A stretch of 64,000 nucleotides of DNA from Aquitalea palustris (GTDB lineage: Bacteria; Pseudomonadota; Gammaproteobacteria; Burkholderiales; Chromobacteriaceae), in NCBI RefSeq assembly GCF_003693445.1, contig NZ_RFAR01000011.1, forward strand, positions 1-64,000. Direction: 5' to 3'. The notes beneath the pieces were generated by a model. That model had not been told where the DNA came from, ran no database searches, and saw nothing but the letters and a program-made list of their open reading frames with translations. The number at the start of each line of letters is the position of its first letter. Position 1 is the stretch's first letter. Made by a program: the position numbers and the translations under genes. Below are positions 1 through 8,289 of this stretch, piece after piece.

Positions 1-38
1 TCACAATCCTGGACTCTACCAACTGAGCTACATCCACC
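1..38 (-). tRNA. tRNA-His (GTG), 5' half only
   Basis: Read on the minus strand this is the 5' half of a tRNA: acceptor strand, the TAGCTCAGTTGG D-arm and the start of an anticodon arm whose loop reads TTGTGA, giving anticodon GTG. The extra 5' G typical of tRNA-His is present at position 38. The 3' half lies outside the window. It is the last visible gene of a Pro-Arg-His tRNA operon. Confidence 0.9.
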
Positions 39-72
39 ACAGGGTACTGCATTCTACAACAACTTCGGCTAC

Positions 73-149
73 TGGTGCGCCCGACAGGAATCGAACCTGT
101 AACCCCCGGCTTAGAAGGCCGGTGCTCTATCCGGTTGAGCTACGGGCAC
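73..149 (-). tRNA. tRNA-Arg (TCT)
   Basis: A complete 77-nt tRNA with encoded CCA (complement of 73-75). The seven-pair acceptor stem pairs GTGCCCG with CGGGCGC. The anticodon loop reads CTTCTAA, so the anticodon is TCT (Arg AGA/AGG codons). The T-arm GGTTCGATTCC is intact. It sits between tRNA-Pro and tRNA-His and is probably co-transcribed with them. Confidence 0.95.
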
Positions 150-168
150 TCACATATCGGGCTTTGTC

Positions 169-245
169 TGGTCGGGGCGGCGGGATTCGAACTCGCGACC
201 CCCTGATCCCAAATCAGGTGCGCTACCAGGCTGCGCTACGCCCCG
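169..245 (-). tRNA. tRNA-Pro (TGG)
   Basis: A complete 77-nt tRNA with encoded CCA (complement of 169-171). The acceptor stem pairs CGGGGCG with CGCCCCG, and the T-loop GTTCGAATC is intact. The anticodon loop TTTGGGA gives anticodon TGG. It is the promoter-proximal gene of the tRNA operon; a consensus-like promoter lies just upstream at 261-289. Confidence 0.95.
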
Positions 246-260
246 ACGACAGAGAACGCA

Positions 261-289
261 AATATACGGATTGGACTTGAAGCTGTCAA
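261..289 (-). promoter_or_regulatory. sigma-70 promoter of the tRNA operon
   Basis: On the minus strand a perfect -35 TTGACA (complement of 284-289) and a -10 TATATT (complement of 261-266) are separated by exactly 17 bp. Transcription would start about 10 nt before tRNA-Pro, as expected for a stable-RNA promoter. The rest of 290-506 is AT-rich and carries a GC-rich imperfect hairpin near 330-355. No clear folD promoter was found there. Confidence 0.75.
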
Positions 290-506
290 CACTGTGTTGC
301 AATTTTTTTTGCAGGGCGGCTGGCTGGTCTGGGCCGGTTGCGCTAGCCGGCTGTCACGGGCTGGCTAGTAACTACATGATATATAGATGCTTATTTTGTG
401 AATTTTGCTTTACGTGAAATTATTCCTAATGTATTTTTGTGGTTTCGTAAAAACCCAAAAAATGAGAAAATTGCCGCCTCTTTTCAAGTTCCATACGGAA
501 TCAGGC

Positions 507-1358
507 ATGGCAGCGCAACTCATTGATGGTAAGGCAGTAGCAGAACAACTCATCGCCAAGGTTGGCGAAGGAGTGCAGGCCCGTGTGGCGGCAGGCAAGC
601 GGGTACCGGCTCTGGCGGTGATCCTGGTGGGCAGCGATCCTGCTTCCAGCGTGTATGTAGGCAGCAAGAAGCGCTCCTGCGAAAAAGCCGGCATCCGCTC
701 GGTGGCTTATGATCTGCCGGCTGAAACCAGCCAGCAGGAGCTGCTGGACATTATCGATACCCTGAATGCCGATGCCACGGTGGATGGTATTCTGGTGCAG
801 CTGCCGCTGCCCAAGCAGATCGACCCGCAAGCGGTGATCGAGCGTATCGATCCGAAAAAGGATGTGGACGGCTTCCACCCCTATAATATGGGCCGTCTGG
901 CCATCAAGATGCCGCTGCTGCGTCCTTGCACGCCGCGTGGCGTGATGACGCTGCTGGAAGAATATGGCATCGACCCCAAGGGCAAGAAGGCCGTTATCGT
1001 CGGCGCATCCAATATCGTGGGCCGCCCGCAGGCACTGGAGATGCTGATGGCTCGCGCCACGGTGACGGTATGCCACAGCGCTACCCAGGATCTGGCGCGC
1101 GAAGTGGGCGAGGCGGACATCGTGGTGGCTGCCGTGGGCATGCCCGGCTTTATCAAGGGTGAATGGATCAAGCCGGGTGCGGTGGTGATCGATGTGGGCA
1201 TCAATCGTCTGGATACCGGCAAGCTGGTGGGCGATGTGGAGTTCGCCGCTGCGGCCGAACGCGCCAGCTTCATCACCCCGGTGCCGGGTGGTGTGGGCCC
1301 GATGACCGTGGCAACGCTGTTGCAGAATACGCTGGATTCGGCCAATCTGAACGCCTGA
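507..1358 (+). CDS. folD: Bifunctional methylenetetrahydrofolate dehydrogenase/methenyltetrahydrofolate cyclohydrolase FolD
   Basis: A 283-residue cytosolic enzyme that interconverts 5,10-methylene-, 5,10-methenyl- and 10-formyl-tetrahydrofolate using NADP(H). The residues known to be catalytic in E. coli FolD fall at the same numbers: Tyr50, Lys54, Gln98 (in VQLPLP) and Asp121 (in KDVDGFHP). The C-terminal PGGVGPMT signature is intact. The frame opens further upstream at 405, but those codons are AT-rich and unlike the family, so the ATG at 507 (MAAQLIDG) was chosen; length then matches the family. purU follows in the same direction, so both ends of 10-formyl-THF metabolism are neighbours. 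A hairpin at 1379-1430 suggests separate transcripts. Confidence 0.96.
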   Translation: MAAQLIDGKAVAEQLIAKVGEGVQARVAAGKRVPALAVILVGSDPASSVYVGSKKRSCEKAGIRSVAYDLPAETSQQELLDIIDTLNADATVDGILVQLPLPKQIDPQAVIERIDPKKDVDGFHPYNMGRLAIKMPLLRPCTPRGVMTLLEEYGIDPKGKKAVIVGASNIVGRPQALEMLMARATVTVCHSATQDLAREVGEADIVVAAVGMPGFIKGEWIKPGAVVIDVGINRLDTGKLVGDVEFAAAAERASFITPVPGGVGPMTVATLLQNTLDSANLNA

Positions 1359-1378
1359 TCCCGATTACCGGCAAGCAG

Positions 1379-1430
1379 CGCCACAGGCGGCAGGGGCAGT
1401 TTCCCTGCGGCGTGTGGCGTTTGTCATTTT
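1379..1430 (+). terminator. Probable rho-independent terminator of folD
   Basis: An imperfect 17-bp inverted repeat (CGCCACA..GGCAGGG against CCCTGCGGCGTGTGGCG, two mismatches) with a short loop, followed by a T-rich stretch TTTGTCATTTT. It begins 20 bp after the folD stop. A second, perfect 8-bp GGCGGCCA hairpin lies near 1466-1483, just before purU, without a T-run. Confidence 0.6.
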
Positions 1431-1510
1431 GCAGGTGGCGCGGACCAACCGTATTTGCAAGTGGCGGCCAGTTGGCCGCCGTTGATTATGTAAAGAAAAG
1501 AGACTGGATA

Positions 1511-2374
1511 ATGAGCAATACCCGACAATCGGCCACGCTGCTGATCAGCGCACCGGACAAGAAGGGCCTGGTAGCGGCCCTGGCCAATTTCTTGATGACT
1601 TATAACGCCAACATCATGCATGCCGACCAGCATCAGGACACCAGTGAAAACCTGTTCCTGATGCGCATCCAGTGGGAGCTGGATGGCTTTACCCTGCCGA
1701 TGGAGGATTTTGCCGCAGCGTTTCAGCCGATTGCAGCCGAGCACAACATGACCTGGAAGGTGTCGCTGTCCAGCCGCAAGCCGCGCATGGCCATTTTTGT
1801 GTCCAAGTACGAGCACTGCCTGGTGGATCTCTTGCACCGCTGGCGTATTGGCGAGCTGAATTGCGACATCCCGCTGGTGATTGCCAATCATGAAGACTGC
1901 CGCCGCCTGGTGGAATTCAACGGCATTCCCTTCCACGTGGTCCCGGTAACGCGTGACAACAAGGCCGAGGCCGAGGCCGAGCAGTTCCGCCTGCTGGAAG
2001 AGGCGGGTGTCGATTTCATCGTGCTGGCGCGCTATATGCAGGTGTTGTCCGGTGAGTTCGTCAAACGCTATCCGGACCGGGTGATCAACATCCACCACAG
2101 CTTTTTGCCGGCATTCGATGGCGCCAAGCCTTATCACCGCGCCTTTGCCCGTGGCGTGAAGCTGATTGGTGCCACCAGTCACTATGTCACCGAGGATCTG
2201 GACGAAGGTCCGATCATCGAGCAGGAAGTCACGCGCATCTCGCACCGCGACGATGTGGAAGACCTGATCCAGAAAGGCCGCGATCTGGAAAAAGTGGTGT
2301 TGTCACGCGCCGTACGCTGGCATGTGGATGACCGTATCCTGTCCTACTCCAACAAAACCGTCGTTTTCGACTGA
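1511..2374 (+). CDS. purU: Formyltetrahydrofolate deformylase PurU
   Basis: A 287-residue hydrolase that converts 10-formyl-THF to THF and formate, balancing the folate pool and supplying formate to PurT. An N-terminal ACT regulatory domain (about residues 8-85) is followed by a GAR-transformylase-like catalytic domain. The Asn193/His195 pair in INIHHSFLP and Asp231 in TEDLDEGP match the catalytic Asn-His...Asp pattern with the usual 36-residue His-Asp spacing. The ATG at 1511 (MSNTRQSA) gives family length; the longer open frame from 1163 runs through the end of folD and is rejected. The next gene starts 9 bp after the stop. Confidence 0.95.
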   Translation: MSNTRQSATLLISAPDKKGLVAALANFLMTYNANIMHADQHQDTSENLFLMRIQWELDGFTLPMEDFAAAFQPIAAEHNMTWKVSLSSRKPRMAIFVSKYEHCLVDLLHRWRIGELNCDIPLVIANHEDCRRLVEFNGIPFHVVPVTRDNKAEAEAEQFRLLEEAGVDFIVLARYMQVLSGEFVKRYPDRVINIHHSFLPAFDGAKPYHRAFARGVKLIGATSHYVTEDLDEGPIIEQEVTRISHRDDVEDLIQKGRDLEKVVLSRAVRWHVDDRILSYSNKTVVFD

Positions 2375-2383
2375 GCCGGCATC

Positions 2384-2986
2384 ATGCATCGTCTGATTGA
2401 TGATTTCATCAGCCTGCTGCGCTTCCGTGTCGGCCCGCTGGAGCAATACCAGTATCCGCGCTGGTTGCCGGCACTGCTGCTGACCGTGCTGGGCCTGGTG
2501 GCCAGCGGCGGCACCGCTGAGCTGGGCAATGATATTGCCGGGCGCATGGGTTTCATGCTGCTGTTCACCTGGCTGGAAACGCTGCTGTTCACCCAGTTCA
2601 TGACCATCTGGCTGCGACTGGCCAAATGGCAGCCGACGGCTCCGCTGTTCGGGCTGATCGTGCTGTGCAACAGCCTGCAGTTTTTCGAGCCGCTCACCAG
2701 CTGGCTGCCGGACGATGCTGCGCTGGGGGCTGATCTGGCGCTGTCACTGCTCACCATTGCCTTGCTGGTCAACAGCCTGGCGGTGGTGTCCGGGGTCGGG
2801 CGGATACGGGTGCTACTGGGCGTGATGCTGTTTGCACCGGTGGCCATGCTGACACTGGCCATGAGTTTGCAGCTGTCTGCGTCGCTGGGTTGGGTGAGCA
2901 TTCCGCAAGACATGCTCAGCTCGGTGAGCGAGGCGACTGCGCCAGCGGCCGATGCACCGGCCGAGGGCGGCAAGAGCGATCTGTAA
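2384..2986 (+). CDS. Hypothetical inner-membrane protein
   Basis: 200 residues, not recognised beyond a resemblance to small multi-pass Yip1-like proteins. Four or five hydrophobic segments are visible (roughly 25-45, 53-75, 83-100, 118-137 and 143-163). The N-terminus is short and amphipathic, and the tail is soluble and Ala/Glu-rich (from about 175). It starts 9 bp after purU and is probably co-transcribed with it, but nothing in the sequence connects it to folate metabolism. A strong palindromic terminator follows. Confidence 0.75.
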   Translation: MHRLIDDFISLLRFRVGPLEQYQYPRWLPALLLTVLGLVASGGTAELGNDIAGRMGFMLLFTWLETLLFTQFMTIWLRLAKWQPTAPLFGLIVLCNSLQFFEPLTSWLPDDAALGADLALSLLTIALLVNSLAVVSGVGRIRVLLGVMLFAPVAMLTLAMSLQLSASLGWVSIPQDMLSSVSEATAPAADAPAEGGKSDL

Positions 2987-3015
2987 ACCCCGGCATTGCC
3001 GGATGCGTATCGACA

Positions 3016-3043
3016 ACAAGGGCAGCCCGCGGGCTGCCCTTGT
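3016..3043. terminator. Bidirectional terminator between convergent genes
   Basis: A near-perfect 28-bp palindrome centred on CCCGCGGG, with A/T-rich outer edges (ACAAGGG/CCCTTGT). It lies between the stop of the plus-strand membrane protein (2986) and the stop of the minus-strand amidase (3056), so it can serve both. Confidence 0.65.
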
Positions 3044-3055
3044 CGCGTGGCAAGG

Positions 3056-4489
3056 TTAGTCGGCCAGCGGCGGGAAACACTGGCGATACAAGCCGTGCCG
3101 GGCGGCTTGTTCGTGGTTATATGCCACCTGGAAGGCGACTTCATCCTGATATGGCGGGGCAATGATCTGCATGCCGGTGGGCACGCCGTTTGCCGCCAGT
3201 CCGGTGGGGACGGATAGTGCCGGGTAGCGGCTGAGCAGATTGAACGGCGGGGTGGCCGCCCAGCCCAGATAGCTGTCCAGCGCCACCCCGTCCACCAGAA
3301 TGCTGTTTTGCACTGTGGGGTCCAGATCGGCCTCCAGCTCGGTGGTGAAACTGGTCGGGCAGAGGAAGGCCTGATAGCCCTGGCTCCATACCTTTTGCTG
3401 CATGTCCTGATGCAGCCGGCCGGCCAGTTCCGCTGCGCGGGAGACCGAGGCCGGCTTGCCACGGAAGTCGCGCCACAGCTGCTGTATATAGCTGCTTAGT
3501 TGCGGATAGGCAGCCTCTGGCAGTTCCTGCAGGTATTCGCTGAAAAACAGCCCGAAGATGCCCTCCAGCAAGACCTGCGAAATTTCCAGCATGTCCCAGC
3601 AGATGTCTACCTGCTCCACCACCGCACCGCGCCGGCGCAAGCCTGCCACGGCCTGCTCCAGATTGTGCCGTACCTGCGGACACACCGCCGGGCTGCCCAG
3701 CGTGGGATGCCAGGCGATTTTCCAGCCGCTGAGGTCGGCATACTGGCTGGGCAAGGGCTGGTAGGGCAGGGTGGCATAGCTGTCCGGGTGCGGGCCGGCC
3801 AGAATGTTCTGCATCAGTACCAGATCATCGAAGTGGCGTGCTAGCGGTCCTTCTGCGGCGAAGGCAAACAGCTCTTCGCCAGCGGCGCTGGGCAGCCGGC
3901 CAAACGGCGGCTTGTAGCCATACAGTCCCTGGAAGGCAGCAGGCAGGCGGGTGGAGCCGGCCATATCGCTGCCGGTGGCCAGCGGGGCCAGGCCCGCGGC
4001 CAGCACGGCAGCGCTGCCACCGCTGGAGCCGGAGCAGGTGTAACGCGGATTCCACGGATTGCGTGTTACTCCCCAGCGCCGGCTCCAGGTCTGGCCCAGG
4101 CAGCAGAATTCCGGATTGGTGGTCTGCAGATGCAGAATCGCCCCTGCCTGTAGCAGCTTGTCGATGATGGGGTGGTTGTGGTCGGGGATGTAGTCCTCGA
4201 TGGCCAGCGAACCCACGGTGTTTTGCCAGCCGGCGACATCGGTTTCTTCTTTTACCGCCACCGGTATGCCCTCCAGCGGCCGTGCCGTGCCCAGGCGGTA
4301 ACGCTCGGCTGCCAGCTCGGCCTGGCGCATGGCGCTGTCGTGCAGGATGCGGGTGGTGGCGTTAATGGTGTGCTGTTGCCGCGCAGCCCGTTCCAGCAGG
4401 GCCTGCATCAGGGTGACCGGCGACAGGCTGCCGTTGCGGAACTGGCGCAGGGCATCGCTGGCCGACAGGTAGTAGAGATCTTGTTTCAT
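3056..4489 (-). CDS. Amidase-signature family amidase (GatA-like fold)
   Basis: 477 residues of the amidase signature superfamily, hydrolysing a carboxamide to acid and ammonia. The Ser-cisSer-Lys triad is present at Lys80 (GIPVAVKEE), Ser155 (CSGSSGGS) and Ser179 (GSDMAGSTR), with spacings like GatA. The nucleophile loop is slightly unusual: DMAGST where DTGGSI is commoner. There is no signal peptide, so it is cytosolic. It is the third gene of an apparent operon after the PotF-like protein and the porin (17 bp gap), which suggests it degrades a substrate they import. It is not a Glu-tRNA amidotransferase subunit, as no gatB or gatC is nearby. The substrate is unknown. Confidence 0.85.
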   Translation of the reverse strand: MKQDLYYLSASDALRQFRNGSLSPVTLMQALLERAARQQHTINATTRILHDSAMRQAELAAERYRLGTARPLEGIPVAVKEETDVAGWQNTVGSLAIEDYIPDHNHPIIDKLLQAGAILHLQTTNPEFCCLGQTWSRRWGVTRNPWNPRYTCSGSSGGSAAVLAAGLAPLATGSDMAGSTRLPAAFQGLYGYKPPFGRLPSAAGEELFAFAAEGPLARHFDDLVLMQNILAGPHPDSYATLPYQPLPSQYADLSGWKIAWHPTLGSPAVCPQVRHNLEQAVAGLRRRGAVVEQVDICWDMLEISQVLLEGIFGLFFSEYLQELPEAAYPQLSSYIQQLWRDFRGKPASVSRAAELAGRLHQDMQQKVWSQGYQAFLCPTSFTTELEADLDPTVQNSILVDGVALDSYLGWAATPPFNLLSRYPALSVPTGLAANGVPTGMQIIAPPYQDEVAFQVAYNHEQAARHGLYRQCFPPLAD

Positions 4490-4506
4490 GCAGATGACTT
4501 TCGGTG

Positions 4507-5910
4507 TTAGAAGCTGTAGACAGCCTGGGCACTCAGCACATCGTTGTGCTTGCCGGTGCCGCCGCTGTTGTTATCAAAGGTGGCCTGGCTGGCGATGTCG
4601 TGGCGGTATTCCAGCTTCAGCTGCAGTTGCTCGCTGGGATAGAACAGCAAGGCGGCGGTAATGTCCTGCCGTTTTGCGCCACTACAGCCGGCCACACCAT
4701 TGGCAGCGACACAGGCCGGGTCGCTGCCAAAGCCATTGGCACCATCATTGCCGCTACTGCCCAGCGCCAGATTGGGGGTGCCGCCGCCGTTTTTGCTGTT
4801 GTCCAGGTAGTCGTAGCGCAGTGTCCAGCCCATCTTGCCCAGCCAGGCAGAATCAAAGCGGTGATGCCGCAGCAAGGACAGGCCCCACCACTGGGCACGG
4901 CCGCCATTGAGCGCGCTGCCGCCGGCGCTGCCGTAATCGAGCTGGGCATTGATGGTGTCGTACAGGCTGTTGTTGCTGATATCCAGCTCGCTGTAGAACA
5001 CCGGCTGGAAGGCAGCGGCATTGCCGCTGTAATTGGCGGCGGTGGCGCGACCGATCAGTCCTGACCAGCCGATGTCGATGTTATTGGTGTACTGGTAATC
5101 CATGCGCCAGCTGAAGGAGGGCGTGTTGTTGCGGCGCTGTCCGACCTGGGCGACCTCGGTGCGGCCGGCCTCATTGCCCAGCATACCCTTCCATAGCCAC
5201 TGGCCGGATGTCCACTGCGCCCCGCCGCCGACAAAGAAGGCCGGTTCGCTGAAGTCATATAGCAGGTTGTGGCTGATGGTCAGCGTTTGCGGACTGGTGG
5301 CGTATTCATAGCCGGCAAAGGAGGGAATCTGCCCGGCAAATACCTGCCAGTGCTGGTCGAGCGGAATCACCAGCTGGGCGCTGTTGATGATGCTGTCGTT
5401 GGCGCTGCTGGCATTCCACGAGGTGGTGACGCCGCTACCGCGATTGGGCTGGATGGTGATTTCGGCATAGGGGGCCATCGGGCCGCTGCCAAAACCTTTC
5501 TTGATATCCAGATAGACATCACCCAGGTTGGCAGTGTCATAGGCGTAATGCGCGTCGTGGTTGACGAAGCTGAAGCCGCTGCGGTGTTGCTGGCGATTGA
5601 AGACGTAGAGCGGGTCCAGATAGCCGCTGATCGACAGATTGGCCAGTGGGCCGTTTTCTGCGGCATCGCTCAGCTTGTCCAGTTTCATGGCCATCTTGTT
5701 CAGAAGCTGCTGTGTGTCGGCAGCAGCATCCTCGGCCTGTGCGGCAGGACTGGCTGACGCGCTCTGTTGTAGCTGCTGCTGCAGTTGCTGCAATTGCTGC
5801 TGCATGTGGGTGATGCTGGCTTTCAGCGTGTCCAGTTCATCTGCCTGTGCCAGTAAGGGCAGGCTGCTCAGCAGGCTGGCTCCCAGCCAGCAGGTGGTGA
5901 TGGTGCGCAT
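4507..5910 (-). CDS. Outer-membrane porin-like protein (DUF3138-type)
   Basis: 467 residues. A signal peptide (about 1-23, cleaved after LAQA) is followed by a Gln-rich coiled coil (about 30-52) and then a long beta-rich barrel with alternating aromatic strands. The chain ends in Tyr-Ser-Phe, the C-terminal aromatic used by outer-membrane barrels for Bam recognition. The coiled coil plus barrel arrangement resembles the DUF3138 porins of betaproteobacteria. It lies between the binding protein and the amidase (22 bp and 17 bp gaps), so it probably lets their shared substrate cross the outer membrane. Substrate is not visible from sequence. Confidence 0.8.
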   Translation of the reverse strand: MRTITTCWLGASLLSSLPLLAQADELDTLKASITHMQQQLQQLQQQLQQSASASPAAQAEDAAADTQQLLNKMAMKLDKLSDAAENGPLANLSISGYLDPLYVFNRQQHRSGFSFVNHDAHYAYDTANLGDVYLDIKKGFGSGPMAPYAEITIQPNRGSGVTTSWNASSANDSIINSAQLVIPLDQHWQVFAGQIPSFAGYEYATSPQTLTISHNLLYDFSEPAFFVGGGAQWTSGQWLWKGMLGNEAGRTEVAQVGQRRNNTPSFSWRMDYQYTNNIDIGWSGLIGRATAANYSGNAAAFQPVFYSELDISNNSLYDTINAQLDYGSAGGSALNGGRAQWWGLSLLRHHRFDSAWLGKMGWTLRYDYLDNSKNGGGTPNLALGSSGNDGANGFGSDPACVAANGVAGCSGAKRQDITAALLFYPSEQLQLKLEYRHDIASQATFDNNSGGTGKHNDVLSAQAVYSF

Positions 5911-5932
5911 GGTAGGGTCCTCGGGGTTCTGC

Positions 5933-7027
5933 TTAACGGCCGGTCTTGAAGTTGGCCCACAGCCGATTGAGCTGGCGCATCAGCTCCGGTGGCAGGCCTT
6001 GTACGGCAGTCAGCCGCTGCAGAGTGGCGTTGTCCGGATTGACCGCCGGGTCGTCACGAATCTCGGCCTTGACCAGGGCATTGGCCGGCTTGTTGGCGCT
6101 CAGGTAAAACGTGCTGTTGCTGATGTCGGCGTGGACTTCCGGCTTTTCGATGTAGTTGAGCCATTTGTAGGCGGCGTTCAGATTGGGTGCGTCCTTGGGA
6201 ATGGCCATGACATCGAACCAGATCACCGAGCCTTCTTTGGGGATGATGTAGTCGATCTGGAAGGATTTCTTGCTGCTGCGGGCTTGCAGCCTGGCTTGCT
6301 GTACATCGCCGGACCAGCCGACGGCGATACACAGGTCGCCCAGTGCCAGATCACTGACATAGCTGTTGCTGTTGAACTGGGTAATGTAGGGACGAATGCC
6401 CTTGAGTAGCTCGAAGGCCTCTTGCAGGTCTTTGCTGCTGGCCTTGTTGATGTCCTTGTGCAGGTAGCGCAGGGCGATGGCGGCGATGTCGGCCGGCGAG
6501 TCGAGCATGCCCACGCCGCAGTTTTGCAGCCGCGACAGATATTGCGGATTCAGCAGTACTGCCCAGCTGTCCAGCGGTGCGCCCGTGCCCAGCAGCTGGC
6601 GTGCCTTGCTGTTGATGGCCAGGCCGGTCGTGCCCCAGGTCCAGGGAATGGCATACTGGTTGCCCGGGTCGACGTTTTCCAGCTTCTGCATCAGCTGCGG
6701 GTCGAGGTTTTTCCAGTTGGGCAGGCGGCTCTTGTCCAGCTTCTGATACAGCCCGGCCTGCAACTGGTTGCGCAGGAAGCCGGAGGATGGCACGACCACA
6801 TCATAAGCAGAATGCCCCACCAGCATTTTGGCTTGCAGGGTTTCCTCGCTGTCGAAAGGGTCGTAGCGTACCTTGATGCCGGTTTCCCGTTCAAAACCGC
6901 TGACGGTGTTTTTACCGGCATAATCCGCCCAGTTAAAGAAGTTGAGTGTTTCGCTTGCCGAGGCACTGCCGGCACCCAGGGTGCAAGTGGCGATGACTAG
7001 TGCGCGTGACAGGATGGCGTGTGACAT
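5933..7027 (-). CDS. Periplasmic polyamine-type substrate-binding protein (PotF/PotD-like)
   Basis: 364 residues with a signal peptide (about 1-25, ending SASA). The mature start ETLNFFNWADY is the hallmark of PotD/PotF polyamine-binding proteins, and FERETGIKVRYDPFDSEE and GTTGLAIN also fit. The ATG at 7027 is preceded by GGAG with 5-nt spacing; the frame stays open to 7216, but that part would overlap the divergent regulator. No permease or ATPase gene follows, so it must work with a transporter encoded elsewhere, or as a sensor. It is the first gene of the putative operon with porin and amidase. A diamine, polyamine or acylated derivative is the likely ligand (inference). Confidence 0.85.
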   Translation of the reverse strand: MSHAILSRALVIATCTLGAGSASASETLNFFNWADYAGKNTVSGFERETGIKVRYDPFDSEETLQAKMLVGHSAYDVVVPSSGFLRNQLQAGLYQKLDKSRLPNWKNLDPQLMQKLENVDPGNQYAIPWTWGTTGLAINSKARQLLGTGAPLDSWAVLLNPQYLSRLQNCGVGMLDSPADIAAIALRYLHKDINKASSKDLQEAFELLKGIRPYITQFNSNSYVSDLALGDLCIAVGWSGDVQQARLQARSSKKSFQIDYIIPKEGSVIWFDVMAIPKDAPNLNAAYKWLNYIEKPEVHADISNSTFYLSANKPANALVKAEIRDDPAVNPDNATLQRLTAVQGLPPELMRQLNRLWANFKTGR

Positions 7028-7049
7028 GTTGGCTCCGTGACAGCTTGAT

Positions 7050-7106
7050 GACAGACTTACTGTCGCAGAGCAGGCGGGGAGCTGGCTGTCCCTGCTTGGG
7101 GGGACA
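7050..7106. promoter_or_regulatory. Divergent control region with two inverted repeats
   Basis: Between the PotF-like gene and the regulator lie GACAG-actta-CTGTC (7050-7064) and TGTCCC-N8-GGGACA (7087-7106). Both are dyads of the size bound by dimeric HTH proteins and sit where they could control either gene. No convincing -10/-35 pair was found, and operator function is inferred from position only. Confidence 0.3.
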
Positions 7107-7136
7107 AGAACAACAACAGCAAGAGGGGAGGCAGCA

Positions 7137-7925
7137 TTGAGCGCAGTGATGCACATACCGCTGGAGACCGCGGCGGAGCTGGTGGCCAGTCTGGGCGGGG
7201 CAGATTTTCCACACAAGCTATGGCAATGGCTGCATGCGCAGATCCCCCTGTGTCATCTGAGCGCGGCCCGCTTCAACCAGCCGGCGGCGGATGCGCTGGT
7301 GCAGTCGGTGGACTGGCTGTTTTCCCGCAGCGCGGATGGGGTGCAGGACAGTGAGCCGGCCTTGCTGAGCTATCTGGAAAAGCACTGGCGGCAGGATCCG
7401 CTGCTGTCCCACATCACCCCCTTGCAGGACCCGCAGCTGGTGTTGATCCGGCATGAGGACATCGCAGCCCAGGATTATGTCGATGATGTGTTTCGCCGAC
7501 ACCAGATCAGCGCCGAGTGCAATCTGCTGGGGCGGGCGGCTGATGGCGTGTATGCCCTGGCGCTGTACCGGCAGCGTGATCAGCCGCCGTTTGCGCTGGA
7601 GGAGCTGGCCTTGTTGCGGCGACTGGTGGCCTTGCTATTGCCCTTGCTGGTGCAGCATGCGCGCCTGACGGTGTCGCTGCGCCGCTCTCAGCTGCCATCC
7701 TTGCCCCATCTGTTTGACAAGCGGCTGGCCACCACCGGGATTCGCCTGTCGCCACGCGAGCAGGCGATGTGTCATTGCCTGCTGCAAGGCATGTCGGCGC
7801 AGAGCGCTGCGGCTCAGCTGGGGGTCAAGGAGTCCAGCGGCAAGACTTATATCGATCGCGCTTTTCTCAAGCTGGGAGTCAAAAGCAAGGCCCAGCTGTA
7901 TGGCTGGTGTCTGGCCTGTGTGTAA
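7137..7925 (+). CDS. LuxR-family (GerE-type HTH) transcriptional regulator
   Basis: 262 residues. The C-terminal region (about 198-262) is a LuxR/GerE helix-turn-helix: LSPREQ, then AAAQLGVKESSGKTYIDRAFLKLGVKS with two substitutions from the usual consensus. The N-terminal ~190 residues show no receiver aspartate pattern, so this is not an ordinary response regulator; it may bind a ligand. The TTG at 7137 was chosen because AGGGGAGG ends 6-7 nt before it; the in-frame ATG at 7149 would be too far from that site. It diverges from the PotF-like/porin/amidase operon and is its likely regulator. Confidence 0.8.
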   Translation: MSAVMHIPLETAAELVASLGGADFPHKLWQWLHAQIPLCHLSAARFNQPAADALVQSVDWLFSRSADGVQDSEPALLSYLEKHWRQDPLLSHITPLQDPQLVLIRHEDIAAQDYVDDVFRRHQISAECNLLGRAADGVYALALYRQRDQPPFALEELALLRRLVALLLPLLVQHARLTVSLRRSQLPSLPHLFDKRLATTGIRLSPREQAMCHCLLQGMSAQSAAAQLGVKESSGKTYIDRAFLKLGVKSKAQLYGWCLACV

Positions 7926-7927
7926 GC

Positions 7928-8281
7928 TTAGGGTTCTTCGGCGGCCGGGCTGGCCAATAGCGTGTCCAGCGCCTGCATGAGGGCCTGTGCCTGCAGCGGG
8001 CTGTGCAGCTGGCCGTGGTAATGGCCATCCACAAACAGCAATAAAGTGGGCAGGTAGAAGATGTCGTACTGGTGCGCCAGCGCCATGCATTGCTGCACAT
8101 CGACATAGGCCAGTTGTTGCAGCGCAGCCGGCTGCCACTGGCTCAATGCCTGCCGCCAGCTGCGACAGGCGGCGCAGCCTGGCTGGCCGAACAGCACCAG
8201 CGTGTTGCCGGGCAAGGCTGGCAGGCGGTGATGAAAGTCGAATTCGTCCAGCGTCAGCCAGGCGGGGGTGCTGGCTGACAT
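7928..8281 (-). CDS. Thioredoxin-like protein with CAAC motif
   Basis: 117 residues with a thioredoxin fold: a beta strand NTLVLFGQPG runs into a Cys36-Ala-Ala-Cys39 redox motif. The cis-proline strand YLPTLLLF follows, and the GHYHGQLHS turn is also thioredoxin-like. There is no signal peptide, so it is a cytosolic thiol-disulfide protein. The CAAC dipeptide differs from thioredoxin's CGPC and hints at a different redox potential or partner. It starts 8 bp after the Nudix gene, probably in one transcript, and its stop lies 2 bp from the convergent regulator. Confidence 0.8.
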   Translation of the reverse strand: MSASTPAWLTLDEFDFHHRLPALPGNTLVLFGQPGCAACRSWRQALSQWQPAALQQLAYVDVQQCMALAHQYDIFYLPTLLLFVDGHYHGQLHSPLQAQALMQALDTLLASPAAEEP

Positions 8282-8289
8282 GATCGTGT

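Noticed and set aside
405-506. 34-residue N-terminal extension of FolD
   Set aside because: AT-rich, unlike the family, and active-site numbering matches E. coli only from the ATG at 507.
290-506. ZTP (pfl) or tetrahydrofolate riboswitch upstream of folD
   Set aside because: Looked for because such elements often precede folD; the conserved core segments of either motif were not found, only a GC-rich hairpin.
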